A model generated the notes under the pieces. It saw nothing but the letters and a program-made list of their open reading frames with translations. It was not told where the DNA came from and ran no database searches. Below are positions 18,720-28,574 of a DNA stretch of 64,000 nt, piece by piece (position 1 is the first letter of the stretch; each line of letters starts with the position of its first letter). The position numbers were made by a program, and so were the translations under genes. This DNA is from Bacteroidia bacterium (lineage in GTDB: Bacteria > Bacteroidota > Bacteroidia > JADZBD01): positions 1 through 64,000 of the forward strand of contig JADZBD010000004.1 in assembly GCA_020852255.1 (NCBI GenBank), in the 5' to 3' direction.

Positions 18720-20062
18720 CAGGCTTCCTGTAACTTATGAATGCGGTAATAATGTTTCACGTCCTTTATTCCTTTAGGGTTCTTCACGTATTCTTCAAAT
18801 TCTGCTCTGAAATGGCGGATAGCGGAGGCTACGGGCCACGCGGCGGCATCGCCCAGCGGACAAATGGTTTTGCCTTCGATCTTACTTTGAATGTCCCACA
18901 GCAGATCAATATCCTCCAGAGTACCGTGCCCGTCAAGGATCTTATGCAGGATTTTCTCCATCCATCCTGTTCCCTCGCGGCAGGGTGAACACTGTCCGCA
19001 GGATTCATGATGATAAAAGCGGGAAAAATTCCACAAATTCTTTACGATGCTGGTATCCTCGTCCATTACAATAAATCCTCCGGAACCCAGCATGGTGCCG
19101 GTGGCGAAACCTCCGTCGGCCATAGATTCATACGTCATCAGGCGCGGTTCTCCCTTTGCTGTTTTCAGGATCAGATCCGCGGGCAGTATGGGAACAGAAG
19201 ATCCTCCGGCAACCACCGCCTTCAGTTTCTTTCCGTTTCTGATTCCACCGCAATATTTTTCTGAGTAGATGAATTCTTCCACGGGCACACCCATTTCAAT
19301 TTCATACACTCCCGGTTTGTTGATATGACCACTGGCAGAGATGAGCTTCGTGCCTGTGGATTTTCCAACTCCGATCTTCGCATATTCATCACCGCCCTGC
19401 ATTACGATAGGAACCACTGCTGCAATAGTTTCCACATTATTCACCACGGTAGGGCATCCGTATAATCCTGCCACTGCAGGGAAGGGTGGTTTGATACGCG
19501 GATTGCCTCTTTTACCTTCGAGTGATTCAAGCAATGCCGTTTCTTCCCCGCAGATATATGCGCCGGCTCCTACCTGAACATACAAATCGAGCGAATAATC
19601 AGTTCCCAGAATATTCCTGCCCAGCCAGCCGGCGGCGTACGCTTCTTCGATCGCCTTTTCAAGAATACGCGAAACATAAAAATATTCCCCGCGGATATAA
19701 ATGAAAGAGGTATTTGCACCCAGCGCGTAGCTGGCAGTAATCATTCCTTCCACCAGCAGGTGAGGGATTCGTTCCATGAGGTACCGATCCTTGAAAGTAC
19801 CCGGTTCTGATTCGTCTGCGTTGCAGACAAGATAGCGCGCCACTCCCGGAGGTTTGGCCAGGAAACTCCATTTCATTCCTGTTGGGAAGCCCGCTCCTCC
19901 TCTTCCGCGAAGCCCGGATTTCTTCACCTCTTCAGTGACGGCGTCGGGCGCCATCGTTTTCAGGGCTTTTTCCACAGAAGCATATCCCCCCTGTTGCCGG
20001 TATACTTCGTAACTCTGTATACCCGGCACATCGTTGTGTGTAAGAAGCAGTTTGCGGCTCAT
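18719..20062 (-). CDS. nuoF: NADH-quinone oxidoreductase subunit F
   Basis: NADH-oxidising flavoprotein of complex I, 447 residues. It contains the NADH/FMN site RGRGGAGFPTGMKW, VCNADESEPGTFKDR, YIRGEYF, GAGAYICGEETALLES and the [4Fe-4S] N3 ligands ESCGQCSPCREG with TICPLGD. Its start overlaps the nuoE stop by four bases. Confidence 0.97.
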   Translation of the reverse strand: MSRKLLLTHNDVPGIQSYEVYRQQGGYASVEKALKTMAPDAVTEEVKKSGLRGRGGAGFPTGMKWSFLAKPPGVARYLVCNADESEPGTFKDRYLMERIPHLLVEGMITASYALGANTSFIYIRGEYFYVSRILEKAIEEAYAAGWLGRNILGTDYSLDLYVQVGAGAYICGEETALLESLEGKRGNPRIKPPFPAVAGLYGCPTVVNNVETIAAVVPIVMQGGDEYAKIGVGKSTGTKLISASGHINKPGVYEIEMGVPVEEFIYSEKYCGGIRNGKKLKAVVAGGSSVPILPADLILKTAKGEPRLMTYESMADGGFATGTMLGSGGFIVMDEDTSIVKNLWNFSRFYHHESCGQCSPCREGTGWMEKILHKILDGHGTLEDIDLLWDIQSKIEGKTICPLGDAAAWPVASAIRHFRAEFEEYVKNPKGIKDVKHYYRIHKLQEA

Positions 20063-20601
20063 TGGTTCCGGGGTTCAGGAGTATCAGTATACGATTTTCT
20101 TTTTCCGTCCTTTTTAAAACGATCCATCAGCTGATCCACTTTGTCCAGGGTAAGATTTTCATAATAATCTGCTCCTACCTGCATCATCGGCGCGGTTCCG
20201 CAGGAACCCAGGCATTCTACGGTTTTAAGGGTGAACATCCCGTCCTTGCTGGTTTCACCTGGTTTGATGCCATATTTCTTGCCGAAATGAGCCACTACAT
20301 CCTCAGCACCCAACATCCAGCACGAAGAAGTACGACACACCTCTATTACACACTTCCCGACCGGTTTCAGGTTAAACATAGAATAAAAGGAGGCCACTTC
20401 GTACACCTCCACCGGCTGGATGCGTAACAATGAAGCCACATAGTCCATCACTTCCGGGCTCAGCCAACCGTCGAATTCCGCCTGCGCGATATGCAGTACA
20501 GGAATCAGCGCTGATTTCTGCTTCCCTTCCGGATACCTCCGGATGATCTTCTGTACGAGCTCGAGTGTCTCGGAATTGAAAGCTATATTTCTGTTACTCA
20601 T
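20059..20601 (-). CDS. nuoE: NADH-quinone oxidoreductase subunit E
   Basis: [2Fe-2S] N1a subunit of the NADH module, thioredoxin-like fold, 180 residues. Cluster ligands are visible as CRTSSCW and VECLGSCGTAPMMQV. It overlaps nuoF and follows nuoD after a 57-base gap, the largest inside the front half of the operon. Confidence 0.95.
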   Translation of the reverse strand: MSNRNIAFNSETLELVQKIIRRYPEGKQKSALIPVLHIAQAEFDGWLSPEVMDYVASLLRIQPVEVYEVASFYSMFNLKPVGKCVIEVCRTSSCWMLGAEDVVAHFGKKYGIKPGETSKDGMFTLKTVECLGSCGTAPMMQVGADYYENLTLDKVDQLMDRFKKDGKRKSYTDTPEPRNQ

Positions 20602-20658
20602 TTTCCAGTATTCGTATCCTGCTCTATATTCATCTGTATCCTTCCCTGAAGACAGGGG

Positions 20659-21882
20659 TCAGGCATCCAGCTCGCCTGCGATTACATTCATTGAACTCAT
20701 GGTAAGGATGGCATCGCTCAGCATACCTCCTTTAATCATCTCCGGATATGCCTGGTAGTAAATGAAGCAGGGTCTCCGGATATGCATACGGTACGGGGTT
20801 CTTCCCCCGTCGCTTACCAGATAAAAACCTAACTCACCGTTACCGGCTTCAACAGAGTGATAGACTTCCCCTTTCGGCACCTCGTTCTCTCCCATCACAA
20901 TCTTAAAGTGATAGATGAGCGCCTCCATGCTGTTATAAACTTCTTCTTTCGGAGGAAGGTAAAATTCGGGCAGAACCGCGTGAAAATCTCCATCAGGCAT
21001 ATTTTTGATCGCCTGTTCTATGATGCTGTAGGATTCCCACATTTCCTGCTGGCGTACCATAAACCGGTCGTACACATCGCCGTTGGTTCCTACCGGTATT
21101 TTAAAATTAAAATCGCTGTAGGAGGAATACGGATTCATAACACGTACATCGTAATCCACACCTGCGGCACGAAGGTTAGGGCCTGTAAATCCATAGTTCA
21201 GCGCACGTTCGCCGGAGATCGGTCCCGCACCGATAGTCCGGTCCATAAAAATACGGTTCCGTTCCACCAGGTTGCTGAACTCCTTCATTTTAGCAGGGAA
21301 ATCCTTCATGAAGCGATGGATTTTTTCCCAGGCCTTGGGAGAGAAATCCCGCTCCATTCCGCCGATACGGCCAATGTTTGTAGTAAGCCGTGCTCCGCAG
21401 ATCTCTTCAAAGATCTCATAGATCTGTTCTCTGCTCTGGAAGAAATAAAGAAACCCTGTCATGGCACCGGTATCAACTGCGATCACGGTATTACAAATGA
21501 TGTGATCTGCAATGCGGGACAGTTCCATAATAATAACACGCAGGTATTCTGCACGTTTAGGAATTTCCGCTCCGATCAGTTTCTCCACCGTCATGTGCCA
21601 TCCCATATTATTTATTGGAGAGGAGCAATAATTCAAACGATCCGTAAGTACCGTAATCTGGTAATAGGGTTTCCGTTCTGCGATTTTTTCAAATGCGCGG
21701 TGTATATATCCTACGGTTGGTTCCGCATCGAGAATAATCTCGCCGTCCATTTTCAGCACATTCTGGAAAATCCCGTGCGTAGCCGGATGTGTGGGGCCAA
21801 GATTAAGAATGGTGTATTCTCTTTCCTCTCCCGTACGAGGATCAATGAATGTATTCCTGTTTGTATAAACCTCCTCGCTCAT
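20659..21882 (-). CDS. nuoD: NADH-quinone oxidoreductase subunit D
   Basis: 49-kDa-type subunit lining the quinone site, 407 residues. Family blocks are [10 protein letters not shown] (its first His binds the quinone head group), [32 protein letters not shown] and the C-terminal [18 protein letters not shown]. It overlaps nuoC by four bases. Confidence 0.97.
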   Translation of the reverse strand: MSEEVYTNRNTFIDPRTGEEREYTILNLGPTHPATHGIFQNVLKMDGEIILDAEPTVGYIHRAFEKIAERKPYYQITVLTDRLNYCSSPINNMGWHMTVEKLIGAEIPKRAEYLRVIIMELSRIADHIICNTVIAVDTGAMTGFLYFFQSREQIYEIFEEICGARLTTNIGRIGGMERDFSPKAWEKIHRFMKDFPAKMKEFSNLVERNRIFMDRTIGAGPISGERALNYGFTGPNLRAAGVDYDVRVMNPYSSYSDFNFKIPVGTNGDVYDRFMVRQQEMWESYSIIEQAIKNMPDGDFHAVLPEFYLPPKEEVYNSMEALIYHFKIVMGENEVPKGEVYHSVEAGNGELGFYLVSDGGRTPYRMHIRRPCFIYYQAYPEMIKGGMLSDAILTMSSMNVIAGELDA

Positions 21883-22382
21883 CGTCCGAACATTGCATCA
21901 TTTTTATCTGACCGACCGCCGTCCTCTACTCGGTATTCCTTACGCATTGGATAATAATTCATTTCATCCATGTTCAGAATCCGCTTCAGGTTGGGATGTC
22001 CGGTAAAGCGTATGCCGAAAAAGTCGTATTCCTGTCGCTCCTGCCAGTTGGCAGAGGCAAAAATACCGGTGAGGGAAGGTACGGTAGGATCCGAAACCGG
22101 AAAAAATGTTTTGATCCTGATCCGGTGGTTTTTCGGAAGGTTATGAAACTGGTACATTACACCTAATTCCTTTCCTTTCTGTTCAGGAAAATGCAAACCG
22201 CAAAGGGTAGTGAGAAACCGGAAGCCCATATCGGGGTCATCGTATAGGAAACGGGCGATCTCCTCTATTTTATCCCGCTTCACTTCAAAGACCGGAAAGT
22301 CATAATCCATTGATGAGGCCAGAATGGCATCGCCAAACGTTGCTTTCAGTCTATCGCCTACCGATACAAGAAGTTCGCTCAT
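21879..22382 (-). CDS. nuoC: NADH-quinone oxidoreductase subunit C
   Basis: 30-kDa-type subunit of the peripheral arm, 167 residues from ATG 22382 (MSELLVSVGDRLKATFG). The frame stays open further upstream inside nuoB but is not coding there. The family signature is WQERQEYDFFGIRFTGHPNL followed by the MRKEYRVED-type end. It shares one base with the nuoB stop (TAATG). Confidence 0.95.
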   Translation of the reverse strand: MSELLVSVGDRLKATFGDAILASSMDYDFPVFEVKRDKIEEIARFLYDDPDMGFRFLTTLCGLHFPEQKGKELGVMYQFHNLPKNHRIRIKTFFPVSDPTVPSLTGIFASANWQERQEYDFFGIRFTGHPNLKRILNMDEMNYYPMRKEYRVEDGGRSDKNDAMFGR

Positions 22383-22942
22383 TATTCCAATCCGTATTTT
22401 GACATCAATTGCCTGTAGGCCTCTGAATTTCTTCTGCGGAGGGATTCCTTTCCCACCAGATCCTGAATACGCAGCAGTCCTTCGATCACCTGTTCCGGAC
22501 GCGGAGGACAACCGGGGATATAGACATCTACCGGGATGATCCGGTCAATTCCCTGCAACACACTATACGAGTCAAAAACGCCTCCGCTGCAAGCGCAGGC
22601 ACCCATGGATAAAACCCATTTGGGTTCTGCCATTTGTTCATAAACCTGTCGCAGGATAGGAGCCATTTTTTTTGCAATCGTTCCCATCACCATCAGAAGA
22701 TCCGCCTGGCGCGGTGAAAAACTCAATCGCTCCGAACCGAATCTTCCAAGATCATAGGTAGAAGCCATGGTTGCCATAAATTCAATTCCGCAACAGGAAG
22801 TAGCAAACGGCAGAGGCCAGATCGAATTTTTGCGGGCCAGGCCCACCGCACGGTCAAGAGAGGTAGCAAAGAATCCGGTTCCTTCAACACCTTCCGGTGC
22901 CGTTACAACATTATAATCCGCTGGTTTAGAAAGCATCGTCAT
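22382..22942 (-). CDS. nuoB: NADH-quinone oxidoreductase subunit B
   Basis: Subunit carrying cluster N2, which reduces quinone; 186 residues. Ligand motifs are FATSCCGIEFMA, GACACSGG and PGCPPRPE. It begins three bases after nuoA. Confidence 0.97.
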   Translation of the reverse strand: MTMLSKPADYNVVTAPEGVEGTGFFATSLDRAVGLARKNSIWPLPFATSCCGIEFMATMASTYDLGRFGSERLSFSPRQADLLMVMGTIAKKMAPILRQVYEQMAEPKWVLSMGACACSGGVFDSYSVLQGIDRIIPVDVYIPGCPPRPEQVIEGLLRIQDLVGKESLRRRNSEAYRQLMSKYGLE

Positions 22943-22945
22943 AAA

Positions 22946-23314
22946 CTACTCCCACTTTAAAGCACCCTTTTTCAAAATATAAAAGAAACCGACCATAAAA
23001 AAGAGGATGAAGGTGGCCATTTCAATGAATCCCAACCAGCCCAAATCTTTGAATTTCACCGCCCAGGGATACATAAAGATGACTTCCACATCAAACAATA
23101 CGAAGAGGATGGCTACTAAAAAATATTTGATAGAAAAAGGGATTCGGGCATTTCCATGCACAGGAATACCACATTCAAAAGTGTCATTCTTTACCTCTGT
23201 TTTACGTTTCGGACCCAGCACATGAGTTGCAAAAAGGGCGACCACCACGAAGCCGGCGGCAACAATTGCTGTAATGACAATAGGGAGGTAAGCCGTTAGT
23301 GAATTTCCTTCCAT
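22946..23314 (-). CDS. nuoA: NADH-quinone oxidoreductase subunit A
   Basis: Small membrane subunit, 122 residues, three helices, with the loop FECGIPVHGNARIPFSIKYF and FDVEVIFMYPWA typical of the family. It is the first nuo gene. A near-consensus promoter lies 20 bases upstream. Confidence 0.96.
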   Translation of the reverse strand: MEGNSLTAYLPIVITAIVAAGFVVVALFATHVLGPKRKTEVKNDTFECGIPVHGNARIPFSIKYFLVAILFVLFDVEVIFMYPWAVKFKDLGWLGFIEMATFILFFMVGFFYILKKGALKWE

Positions 23315-23334
23315 AAAGGAGTGAAATAGAGCTA

Positions 23335-23342
23335 CAAGTTTA
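23335..23342 (-). promoter_or_regulatory. Candidate nuo operon promoter -7 element
   Basis: The minus strand reads TAAACTTG, one mismatch from TAnnTTTG, 20 bases before the nuoA start. Confidence 0.5.
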
Positions 23343-23428
23343 ATGATTACTCCGCTTGGATTGACAGGGGGGAAGGTTTTTTAGACCAGGTGGCTCCTGA
23401 TTAGGATAAATCCTTGTAAAATAGGGGG

Positions 23429-24112
23429 TTAACCTACGTTTTTCCCATTCATCTGCATGATCTCCGTCAGGTTCTTACGAACGAGGTCGGGAACCTTGCA
23501 ACCGGAGGCCGGATAGCCGACAGGAATGAGCAAAAACGGCTTCTCATTTTCCGGTCTCTGAAGGATACGTGCGAGAAAATTCATCGGACTTGGAGTGTGT
23601 GTAAGGGCCACAAGTCCTGCCTGATGAACAGCCATGAGTAAAAAGCCGCAAGCGAGCCCCACACTTTCCTGAACATAATAATTCTGTCGTTTCTTTCCTT
23701 CAATGATCTCATAGGGTCTTTTAAATACCACGATCAGGGCAGGAGCGATTTCGAGGAACGGCTTTCTGAAATCAGTTCCCAGGGGTTCCAGATCTTCCAG
23801 CCACTCCTCGCTCATGCGGTTTTCATAGGATGCCTTTTCTTCCCTTTCCGCTTCCTCCCTTATTTGCCTTTTGATTTCCGGATCGGTGACCAGGTGAAAA
23901 TTCCATGGTTGTTTATGCGCGCCGGAAGGAGCGGTTGATGCGGTACGGATGATATCTTCAAGAACCGAAAGAGGCACCGGCCGGTCGGAATAATCCCGCA
24001 CTGTTCTTCGCGTATCGGCCCATTGATAAAATTCGCGTGCCCGGTGTATCATTTCATCCTCGGGATATTCACGGTGTACAAAGGGGATCAGGGGAAGTTT
24101 GTGAGAGCTCAT
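23429..24112 (-). CDS. Nitroreductase-fold flavoprotein, iodotyrosine-deiodinase-like
   Basis: FMN enzyme of the nitroreductase superfamily, 227 residues from ATG 24112 (MSSHKLPLIPF); an upstream TTG at 24118 lies inside the promoter. Motifs RRTVRDYSDRPVP and APSGAHKQPWNF place it with the IYD subgroup, which removes halide from halotyrosines. The three residues that form the active-site lid over the halotyrosine in human IYD (Glu157, Tyr161, Lys182, from memory) have counterparts at Glu92, Tyr96 and Lys117 with identical spacing (4 and 21). A C-terminal PVGYP-x6-VPDL block also matches. I infer a reductive dehalogenase of halotyrosine-like substrates; a generic nitroreductase is the fallback. 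It is divergent from purN. Confidence 0.8.
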   Translation of the reverse strand: MSSHKLPLIPFVHREYPEDEMIHRAREFYQWADTRRTVRDYSDRPVPLSVLEDIIRTASTAPSGAHKQPWNFHLVTDPEIKRQIREEAEREEKASYENRMSEEWLEDLEPLGTDFRKPFLEIAPALIVVFKRPYEIIEGKKRQNYYVQESVGLACGFLLMAVHQAGLVALTHTPSPMNFLARILQRPENEKPFLLIPVGYPASGCKVPDLVRKNLTEIMQMNGKNVG

Positions 24113-24115
24113 GCT

Positions 24116-24152
24116 CAAAGGAACTGCAATTAAGTTAAATTTACAATCTTTG
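24116..24152. promoter_or_regulatory. Divergent promoters between the IYD-like gene and purN
   Basis: Minus strand: TTCCTTTG (24116-24123), one mismatch from TAnnTTTG, three bases before ATG 24112. Plus strand: AATCTTTG (24145-24152), also close to consensus, four bases before GTG 24157. Both transcripts would be nearly leaderless. Confidence 0.45.
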
Positions 24153-24156
24153 TCCT

Positions 24157-24720
24157 GTGAAACGGCTGATCATCTTCGCTTCCGGTGAAGGAACGAATGC
24201 GGAACAACTCATTCAGCATTTCCGGAAGAATAAAAAAGCGGAAGTGCTATGGGTGATAACCAACCGGCTTTGCGGTGCGGTTAAGCGTGCATTACAGGCA
24301 GATGTACCGGTACTGATTCTGGACCGGCGAGATTTTTTCAGGGATCCGAAATTTATCCGGTTTATTCAGAAACAGCAGCCGGATCTGATCGTGCTTGCAG
24401 GATTTCTATTGCTTGTGCCGAAAGAGCTGATCGCTGCATTTCCCGGAAAAATCATCAACATCCATCCTGCCTTGCTTCCGAAGTACGGGGGGAAAGGCAT
24501 GTACGGTGAGAATGTTCACAAAGCCGTGATCGCCGCAGGAGAAAAAGAGAGCGGGATCAGTATTCACGAAGTAAACGAAAAATTTGACGAAGGCAGAATA
24601 CTGTTTCAGGCCGCGTGTGCTGTTGAGCCGGCCGACACCCCGGAGACCCTCGGGGCCCGCATTCACGCGCTGGAGTATCTTCATTTCCCTGCTCAGATCG
24701 GCAAAATTCTCGGCGTTTAA
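24157..24720 (+). CDS. purN: Phosphoribosylglycinamide formyltransferase
   Basis: Formylates GAR with 10-formyl-THF in purine synthesis. It has 187 residues, starting at GTG 24157. Visible are the substrate loop FASGEGTNAEQL, VLAGFLLLVPKEL with the helix that follows, the catalytic NIHPALLPKYGGKGMYG (Asn and His) and the Asp block VNEKFDEGRILFQ. It is a single gene, divergent from the flavoprotein and converging on metG. Confidence 0.95.
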   Translation: MKRLIIFASGEGTNAEQLIQHFRKNKKAEVLWVITNRLCGAVKRALQADVPVLILDRRDFFRDPKFIRFIQKQQPDLIVLAGFLLLVPKELIAAFPGKIINIHPALLPKYGGKGMYGENVHKAVIAAGEKESGISIHEVNEKFDEGRILFQAACAVEPADTPETLGARIHALEYLHFPAQIGKILGV

Positions 24721-24744
24721 TCCATCCCTTTCTTTATTAGCTCT

Positions 24745-24764
24745 TTCCCGAAATATCCCGGGAA
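24745..24764. repeat. Inverted repeat between purN and metG
   Basis: TTCCCG and CGGGAA flank an eight-base loop in the convergent gap. There is no U-run on either side, so a terminator role is possible but weak. Confidence 0.35.
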
Positions 24765-24894
24765 GAATTGATCGTACCATTGTCCGGTATGAAAAACACA
24801 ATACGCTTTGGTATTTTCTCTGTTAGCTATTAAAGGACCCGGTGGCGCTGTGCGGACCTAAAACAGGTAGTAAAAGCAGATAGTTCTCAGTTTT

Positions 24895-26928
24895 CTATTT
24901 GATCACTGCCCCATCCACCGCTCCATCACCCGGCGTTACAAAACGCAGACTTCCGTCCGGATTTTCCGCCATCAGGATCATACCCTTCGACTCAATACCG
25001 CGTATCTTCCTTGGCGCCAAATTCACAAGAACACTTACCTTCTTCCCAACAATTTCTTCCGGTTTAAAGAACATTGCTATTCCGGAAACCACGGTACGCT
25101 GATCCAGACCGGTATCCAGTTTAAGCTTCAGCAACTTGTCGGCACCCGATACTTTTTCTGCTTCGAGTATTACTCCTGTACGAATGTCCATTTTAGAAAA
25201 ATCATCATACGTGATTTCCTGCTTTCCGGGAAGGATTCCCTCCGGTGCGGCGCTGGTTTCGTTCATTCTTTTTGTTTCGAGTAGTTTGTTCACCTGTTCC
25301 ACAATCGCAGGATCTTCTATTTTTTCGAAAAGCAACTTGGCTTCTGCTATCCGGTGCCCTTTGAGCAGCAGATCGGTACGGGCAGCATCCGACCACCGGT
25401 AACCTTTCAATTTCAGCATTTCTCTCAACTTGTGTGCGGAGAAAGGCATAAACGGCTCCATCAGCAGTGACAATCCGGCGCAGATCTGTAGTGATATGTT
25501 CATAACCGTTCGCACTCTTTTCTCGTCTGAGGACTGTAACTTCCATGGTTCGTTATCGGCCAGGTATTTATTTCCGGCACGCGCCAGATTCATGAATTCA
25601 GTGAGTGCTTCGCGAAATCGAAACGCCTCCAGTGAGGCGGATATCCGTGACGGAAAGGCGGCGATATCCTCCAACAACAAGAGATCGTTCCGGGTGTATT
25701 CCTCCGCTCCGGGAACCTCTCCACTGTAGAATTTATGTGTAAGTACGAGCGTTCTGTTCACAAAATTTCCGAGAATAGCAACCAGTTCACTGTTGTTTCT
25801 CGATTGGAAATCCTTCCAGGTAAAATCATTGTCCTTCGTTTCCGGTGCATTGGCGCACAGGACGTAACGCAGCACATCCTGCTTGCCGGGAAAATCCCTG
25901 AGGTATTCGTGCAGCCAGACCGCCCAGTTACGGGAGGTAGAAATCTTATCGCCTTCCAGGTTGAGAAATTCATTGGCCGGAACATTGTCGGCCCACCGGT
26001 ATTCGCCGTGTGCCATCAGCATAGCGGGGAAAATAATACAGTGAAATACAATATTATCCTTCCCGATAAAATGGATGATCCGCGAATCTTCTCTTTTCCA
26101 GTATTTTTCCCAATCAGCAGTAAGTTCCCGGGTTGCAGATATGTATCCGATAGGTGCATCAAACCACACATACAGCACCTTGCCTTCGGCTCCAGGTAAC
26201 GGAACTTTCACTCCCCAATCAAGATCACGGGTCATAGCGCGAGGCTGAAGTCCGGCGTTTAACCATGATTTGCACTGGCCAAAAACATTACTCTTCCATT
26301 CCGGATGACTATTAATATACTCCCCGATCCGAGTCTGCATTTTATCCAGCGGAAGAAACCAGTTCTTTGTCTTTCTCATCACCGGTTTTTCCCCACTCAA
26401 TGTAGACCTGGGGTTCAGAAGTTCCGTAGGGCTCAGGGATGTTCCGCACTTTTCACACTGATCTCCGTACGCGTTGTCGTTACTGCACTTCGGACAGGTT
26501 CCCACAATGTAACGGTCTGCAAGAAACTGTTGTGCCTTTTCATCATAGTACTGTTCGGTTACCTCTTCGGTAAAAACTTTTTTATCATACAGTGTTTTAA
26601 AGAAGGAAGATGCCGTTTCATGATGGGTCTTACCGGACGTTCGGGAATAAATATCGAAGGCAATGCCGAATTCGCTGAACGAATCCTTCATCATCTGGTG
26701 GTATTTATTCACTACCTCTTGCGGAGTAATATTCTCCTTACGTGCTTTGATTGTGATGGGAACGCCATGTTCATCGGAACCACAGATAAATTTTACATCC
26801 TCCCCTTTCAGGCGCAGGTAGCGCACGTAGATATCCGCAGGCAGATAACAACCGGCCAGATGACCAATATGCACCGGACCATTTGCGTACGGTAATGCTG
26901 CAGTTATCAGATGTCTCTGAAATTTCAC
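24895..26928 (-). CDS. metG: Methionyl-tRNA synthetase
   Basis: Charges tRNA-Met; 677 residues. It has the HIGH motif ([11 protein letters not shown]), a zinc knuckle ([18 protein letters not shown]), the KMSKS-equivalent [11 protein letters not shown], and the C-terminal tRNA-binding dimerisation domain ([23 protein letters not shown]). The start is GTG 26928, four bases from an exact -7 element, implying a leaderless message. Confidence 0.97.
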   Translation of the reverse strand: MKFQRHLITAALPYANGPVHIGHLAGCYLPADIYVRYLRLKGEDVKFICGSDEHGVPITIKARKENITPQEVVNKYHQMMKDSFSEFGIAFDIYSRTSGKTHHETASSFFKTLYDKKVFTEEVTEQYYDEKAQQFLADRYIVGTCPKCSNDNAYGDQCEKCGTSLSPTELLNPRSTLSGEKPVMRKTKNWFLPLDKMQTRIGEYINSHPEWKSNVFGQCKSWLNAGLQPRAMTRDLDWGVKVPLPGAEGKVLYVWFDAPIGYISATRELTADWEKYWKREDSRIIHFIGKDNIVFHCIIFPAMLMAHGEYRWADNVPANEFLNLEGDKISTSRNWAVWLHEYLRDFPGKQDVLRYVLCANAPETKDNDFTWKDFQSRNNSELVAILGNFVNRTLVLTHKFYSGEVPGAEEYTRNDLLLLEDIAAFPSRISASLEAFRFREALTEFMNLARAGNKYLADNEPWKLQSSDEKRVRTVMNISLQICAGLSLLMEPFMPFSAHKLREMLKLKGYRWSDAARTDLLLKGHRIAEAKLLFEKIEDPAIVEQVNKLLETKRMNETSAAPEGILPGKQEITYDDFSKMDIRTGVILEAEKVSGADKLLKLKLDTGLDQRTVVSGIAMFFKPEEIVGKKVSVLVNLAPRKIRGIESKGMILMAENPDGSLRFVTPGDGAVDGAVIK

Positions 26929-26932
26929 ACCG

Positions 26933-26940
26933 CAAAGTTA
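26933..26940 (-). promoter_or_regulatory. Promoter -7 element of metG
   Basis: The minus strand reads TAACTTTG, an exact TAnnTTTG match, with only four bases between it and the GTG start. Confidence 0.7.
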
Positions 26941-27011
26941 AGAATTTCAGTGTGTTATGATAAGTTCAGGCAGGAATATCCTTGGTAAACGGAAGATTCA
27001 TACTGGTAAAA

Positions 27012-27620
27012 TCAGGCGGGAGCGGTCTCGTCGTGTTCAAAGCAATCCAGCAATATCTCCTGATTCATTATCTCCTTCTTGAGTTTTTCACAATAAAGAC
27101 TTTGCTGCCGGGGCGAATAATGTGTGCATGTGGTACACATACGCTGACGTCGGATCACCCCGTCCTTACGGAGTCCGGTTAACGCTTTAACCAGACAATC
27201 GAACATGCGAGACTTCTCTTCAGTGGAATGACCGGCGAGTAAATTATGAAGCGGTGATGAAAAATGTTCCAGCTGGCCGGCCATATGTTTACCCTGCCTG
27301 GTCAGTTTAATATAAAAACTTCTGGAGTCTGCAGAGGTGGGCTCCTTTTGGATCAGTTTCTTTTTTACCAGCGTTTTCACCACTTCGGAGATGGTGGGTT
27401 TGCTCATGGCGAACTCCTCTGAAAGACACGTAATGGTGCAGTGGCCGCGATCATGGTAATTGAGAAAAATCAATAGCTGTACCTGGATCGGACTGAGCTT
27501 GTGCTTTTTCCCGGCTTCCCAAAGCATCACCCGAAAGGATTCCGAGATGCGCTCCAGTGCTACTACAATGCGCGCATCGAGATCGCGGAACTGCAGAGAG
27601 GGATCATAGGGGGAGGTCAT
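27012..27620 (-). CDS. MarR-family regulator with C-terminal four-cysteine module
   Basis: 202-residue DNA-binding regulator. The winged helix is seen at about residues 40-110 (LSPIQVQLLIFL, AMSKPTISEVVKTLVKKKLI, wing SADSRSFYIKLT). Beyond the usual MarR end lie four Cys in the order Cys162-x2-Cys165-x11-Cys177-x15-Cys193, suited to bind zinc or an Fe-S cluster or to sense redox state; the ligand is inference. It is divergent from the LD-carboxypeptidase gene with 57 bases between, and the AT-rich palindrome TAAATTTA sits in its promoter, a possible autoregulatory site. Confidence 0.85.
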   Translation of the reverse strand: MTSPYDPSLQFRDLDARIVVALERISESFRVMLWEAGKKHKLSPIQVQLLIFLNYHDRGHCTITCLSEEFAMSKPTISEVVKTLVKKKLIQKEPTSADSRSFYIKLTRQGKHMAGQLEHFSSPLHNLLAGHSTEEKSRMFDCLVKALTGLRKDGVIRRQRMCTTCTHYSPRQQSLYCEKLKKEIMNQEILLDCFEHDETAPA

Positions 27621-27627
27621 GCGGGAA

Positions 27628-27635
27628 TAAATTTA
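27628..27635 (-). promoter_or_regulatory. Candidate -7 element and palindrome of the marR-like gene
   Basis: TAAATTTA is its own reverse complement and fits TAnnTTTA. It ends seven bases before the ATG at 27620. Confidence 0.45.
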
Positions 27636-27666
27636 TAATAATCGGCGGAATATCTGAAGACCTGCT

Positions 27667-27674
27667 TACTTTTG
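27667..27674 (+). promoter_or_regulatory. Promoter -7 element of ldcA
   Basis: TACTTTTG, an exact TAnnTTTG match, three bases before ATG 27678. The TTG inside it is in frame with the gene and could be misread as a start codon. Confidence 0.7.
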
Positions 27675-27677
27675 ATT

Positions 27678-28574
27678 ATGATTTTGCCACCATACCTCAC
27701 CAGGGGAGATACGGTACATCTGGTAGCTCCGGCGAGGAAAGTCACTGAAACTGAGATAGCCGGAGGGATTTTACGACTTGTGGATGAAGGATTTAATGTT
27801 GTAACATCGAAAAATTTCTACAAAGAATCACACCAGTATGCGGGTACCGATGAGGAGCGGACGGCGGATCTGCAGAACGCGCTCGACGATCCCGGGGTGA
27901 AGGCCATTATATGTGCACGGGGAGGATATGGAACACTGCGGGTCCTCGACACGCTTGATTTCGGAAAATTTAACAAACATCCGAAGTGGCTGGCGGGTTT
28001 CAGTGACATTACGGTGCTTCATGCCCGTCTGCAGAGATTAGGATACGCCAGTATTCACGGACCACTGCTTATCAATTTTTCTAAAGATGAGTATGCAGCG
28101 GATCTGCTGATGGAGATGTTGAAAGGCGGGAACACAACGATCAGTTCCCCACCCCATGACCTCTCGATACCCGGTAAGGTGAACGGAGTAATCACCGGAG
28201 GAAATCTATCCCTTCTTTACGCCCTTCAGGGCAGTGCCGACATGCCGGATCTGAGGGGAAAAATTCTTTTCATTGAAGACCTGGACGAATACTTGTATCA
28301 CATGGATCGCATGATGCGTTCTCTTTGGCGTTCAGGTACCTTTAAGGGTGTTGCAGCGGTAATCATAGGAGGGATGAGCGATATGAAAGACAATCCGGTG
28401 CCATTCGGTAAACCCGCAGAAGAAATCATCAGGGAAATGTTGGAACCCTTAGGTGTTCCTCTTTGTTTCGGATTTCCTTCAGGTCATATTTTACCGAACA
28501 CACCCATTAAGTTCGGCGTTGAAGCTGAACTTTCAGTTTCGGAAAAGGGCGGAATCCTTCGGTTTATGAAATAA
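27678..28574 (+). CDS. ldcA: Muramoyltetrapeptide LD-carboxypeptidase (family S66)
   Basis: Cytoplasmic serine peptidase that removes the terminal D-Ala from recycled murein tetrapeptides. It has 298 residues, the family length. Motifs are LVAPARKVT, CARGGYGTLRVLD, the nucleophile block WLAGFSDITVLHA, GPLLINF, TGGNLSLLYALQGS, the Glu segment LFIEDLDEYLYHMDRM and the His block FGFPSGHILPN. It is transcribed alone, divergent from the MarR-like regulator, which may control it. Confidence 0.92.
   Translation: MILPPYLTRGDTVHLVAPARKVTETEIAGGILRLVDEGFNVVTSKNFYKESHQYAGTDEERTADLQNALDDPGVKAIICARGGYGTLRVLDTLDFGKFNKHPKWLAGFSDITVLHARLQRLGYASIHGPLLINFSKDEYAADLLMEMLKGGNTTISSPPHDLSIPGKVNGVITGGNLSLLYALQGSADMPDLRGKILFIEDLDEYLYHMDRMMRSLWRSGTFKGVAAVIIGGMSDMKDNPVPFGKPAEEIIREMLEPLGVPLCFGFPSGHILPNTPIKFGVEAELSVSEKGGILRFMK

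Noticed and set aside
20857-21954. 365-residue open frame opposite nuoD
   Set aside because: Antisense shadow of a certain gene.
24895-26928. KISTS in place of KMSKS as a damaged motif in metG
   Set aside because: This variant occurs in many MetG proteins and the rest of the enzyme is intact.
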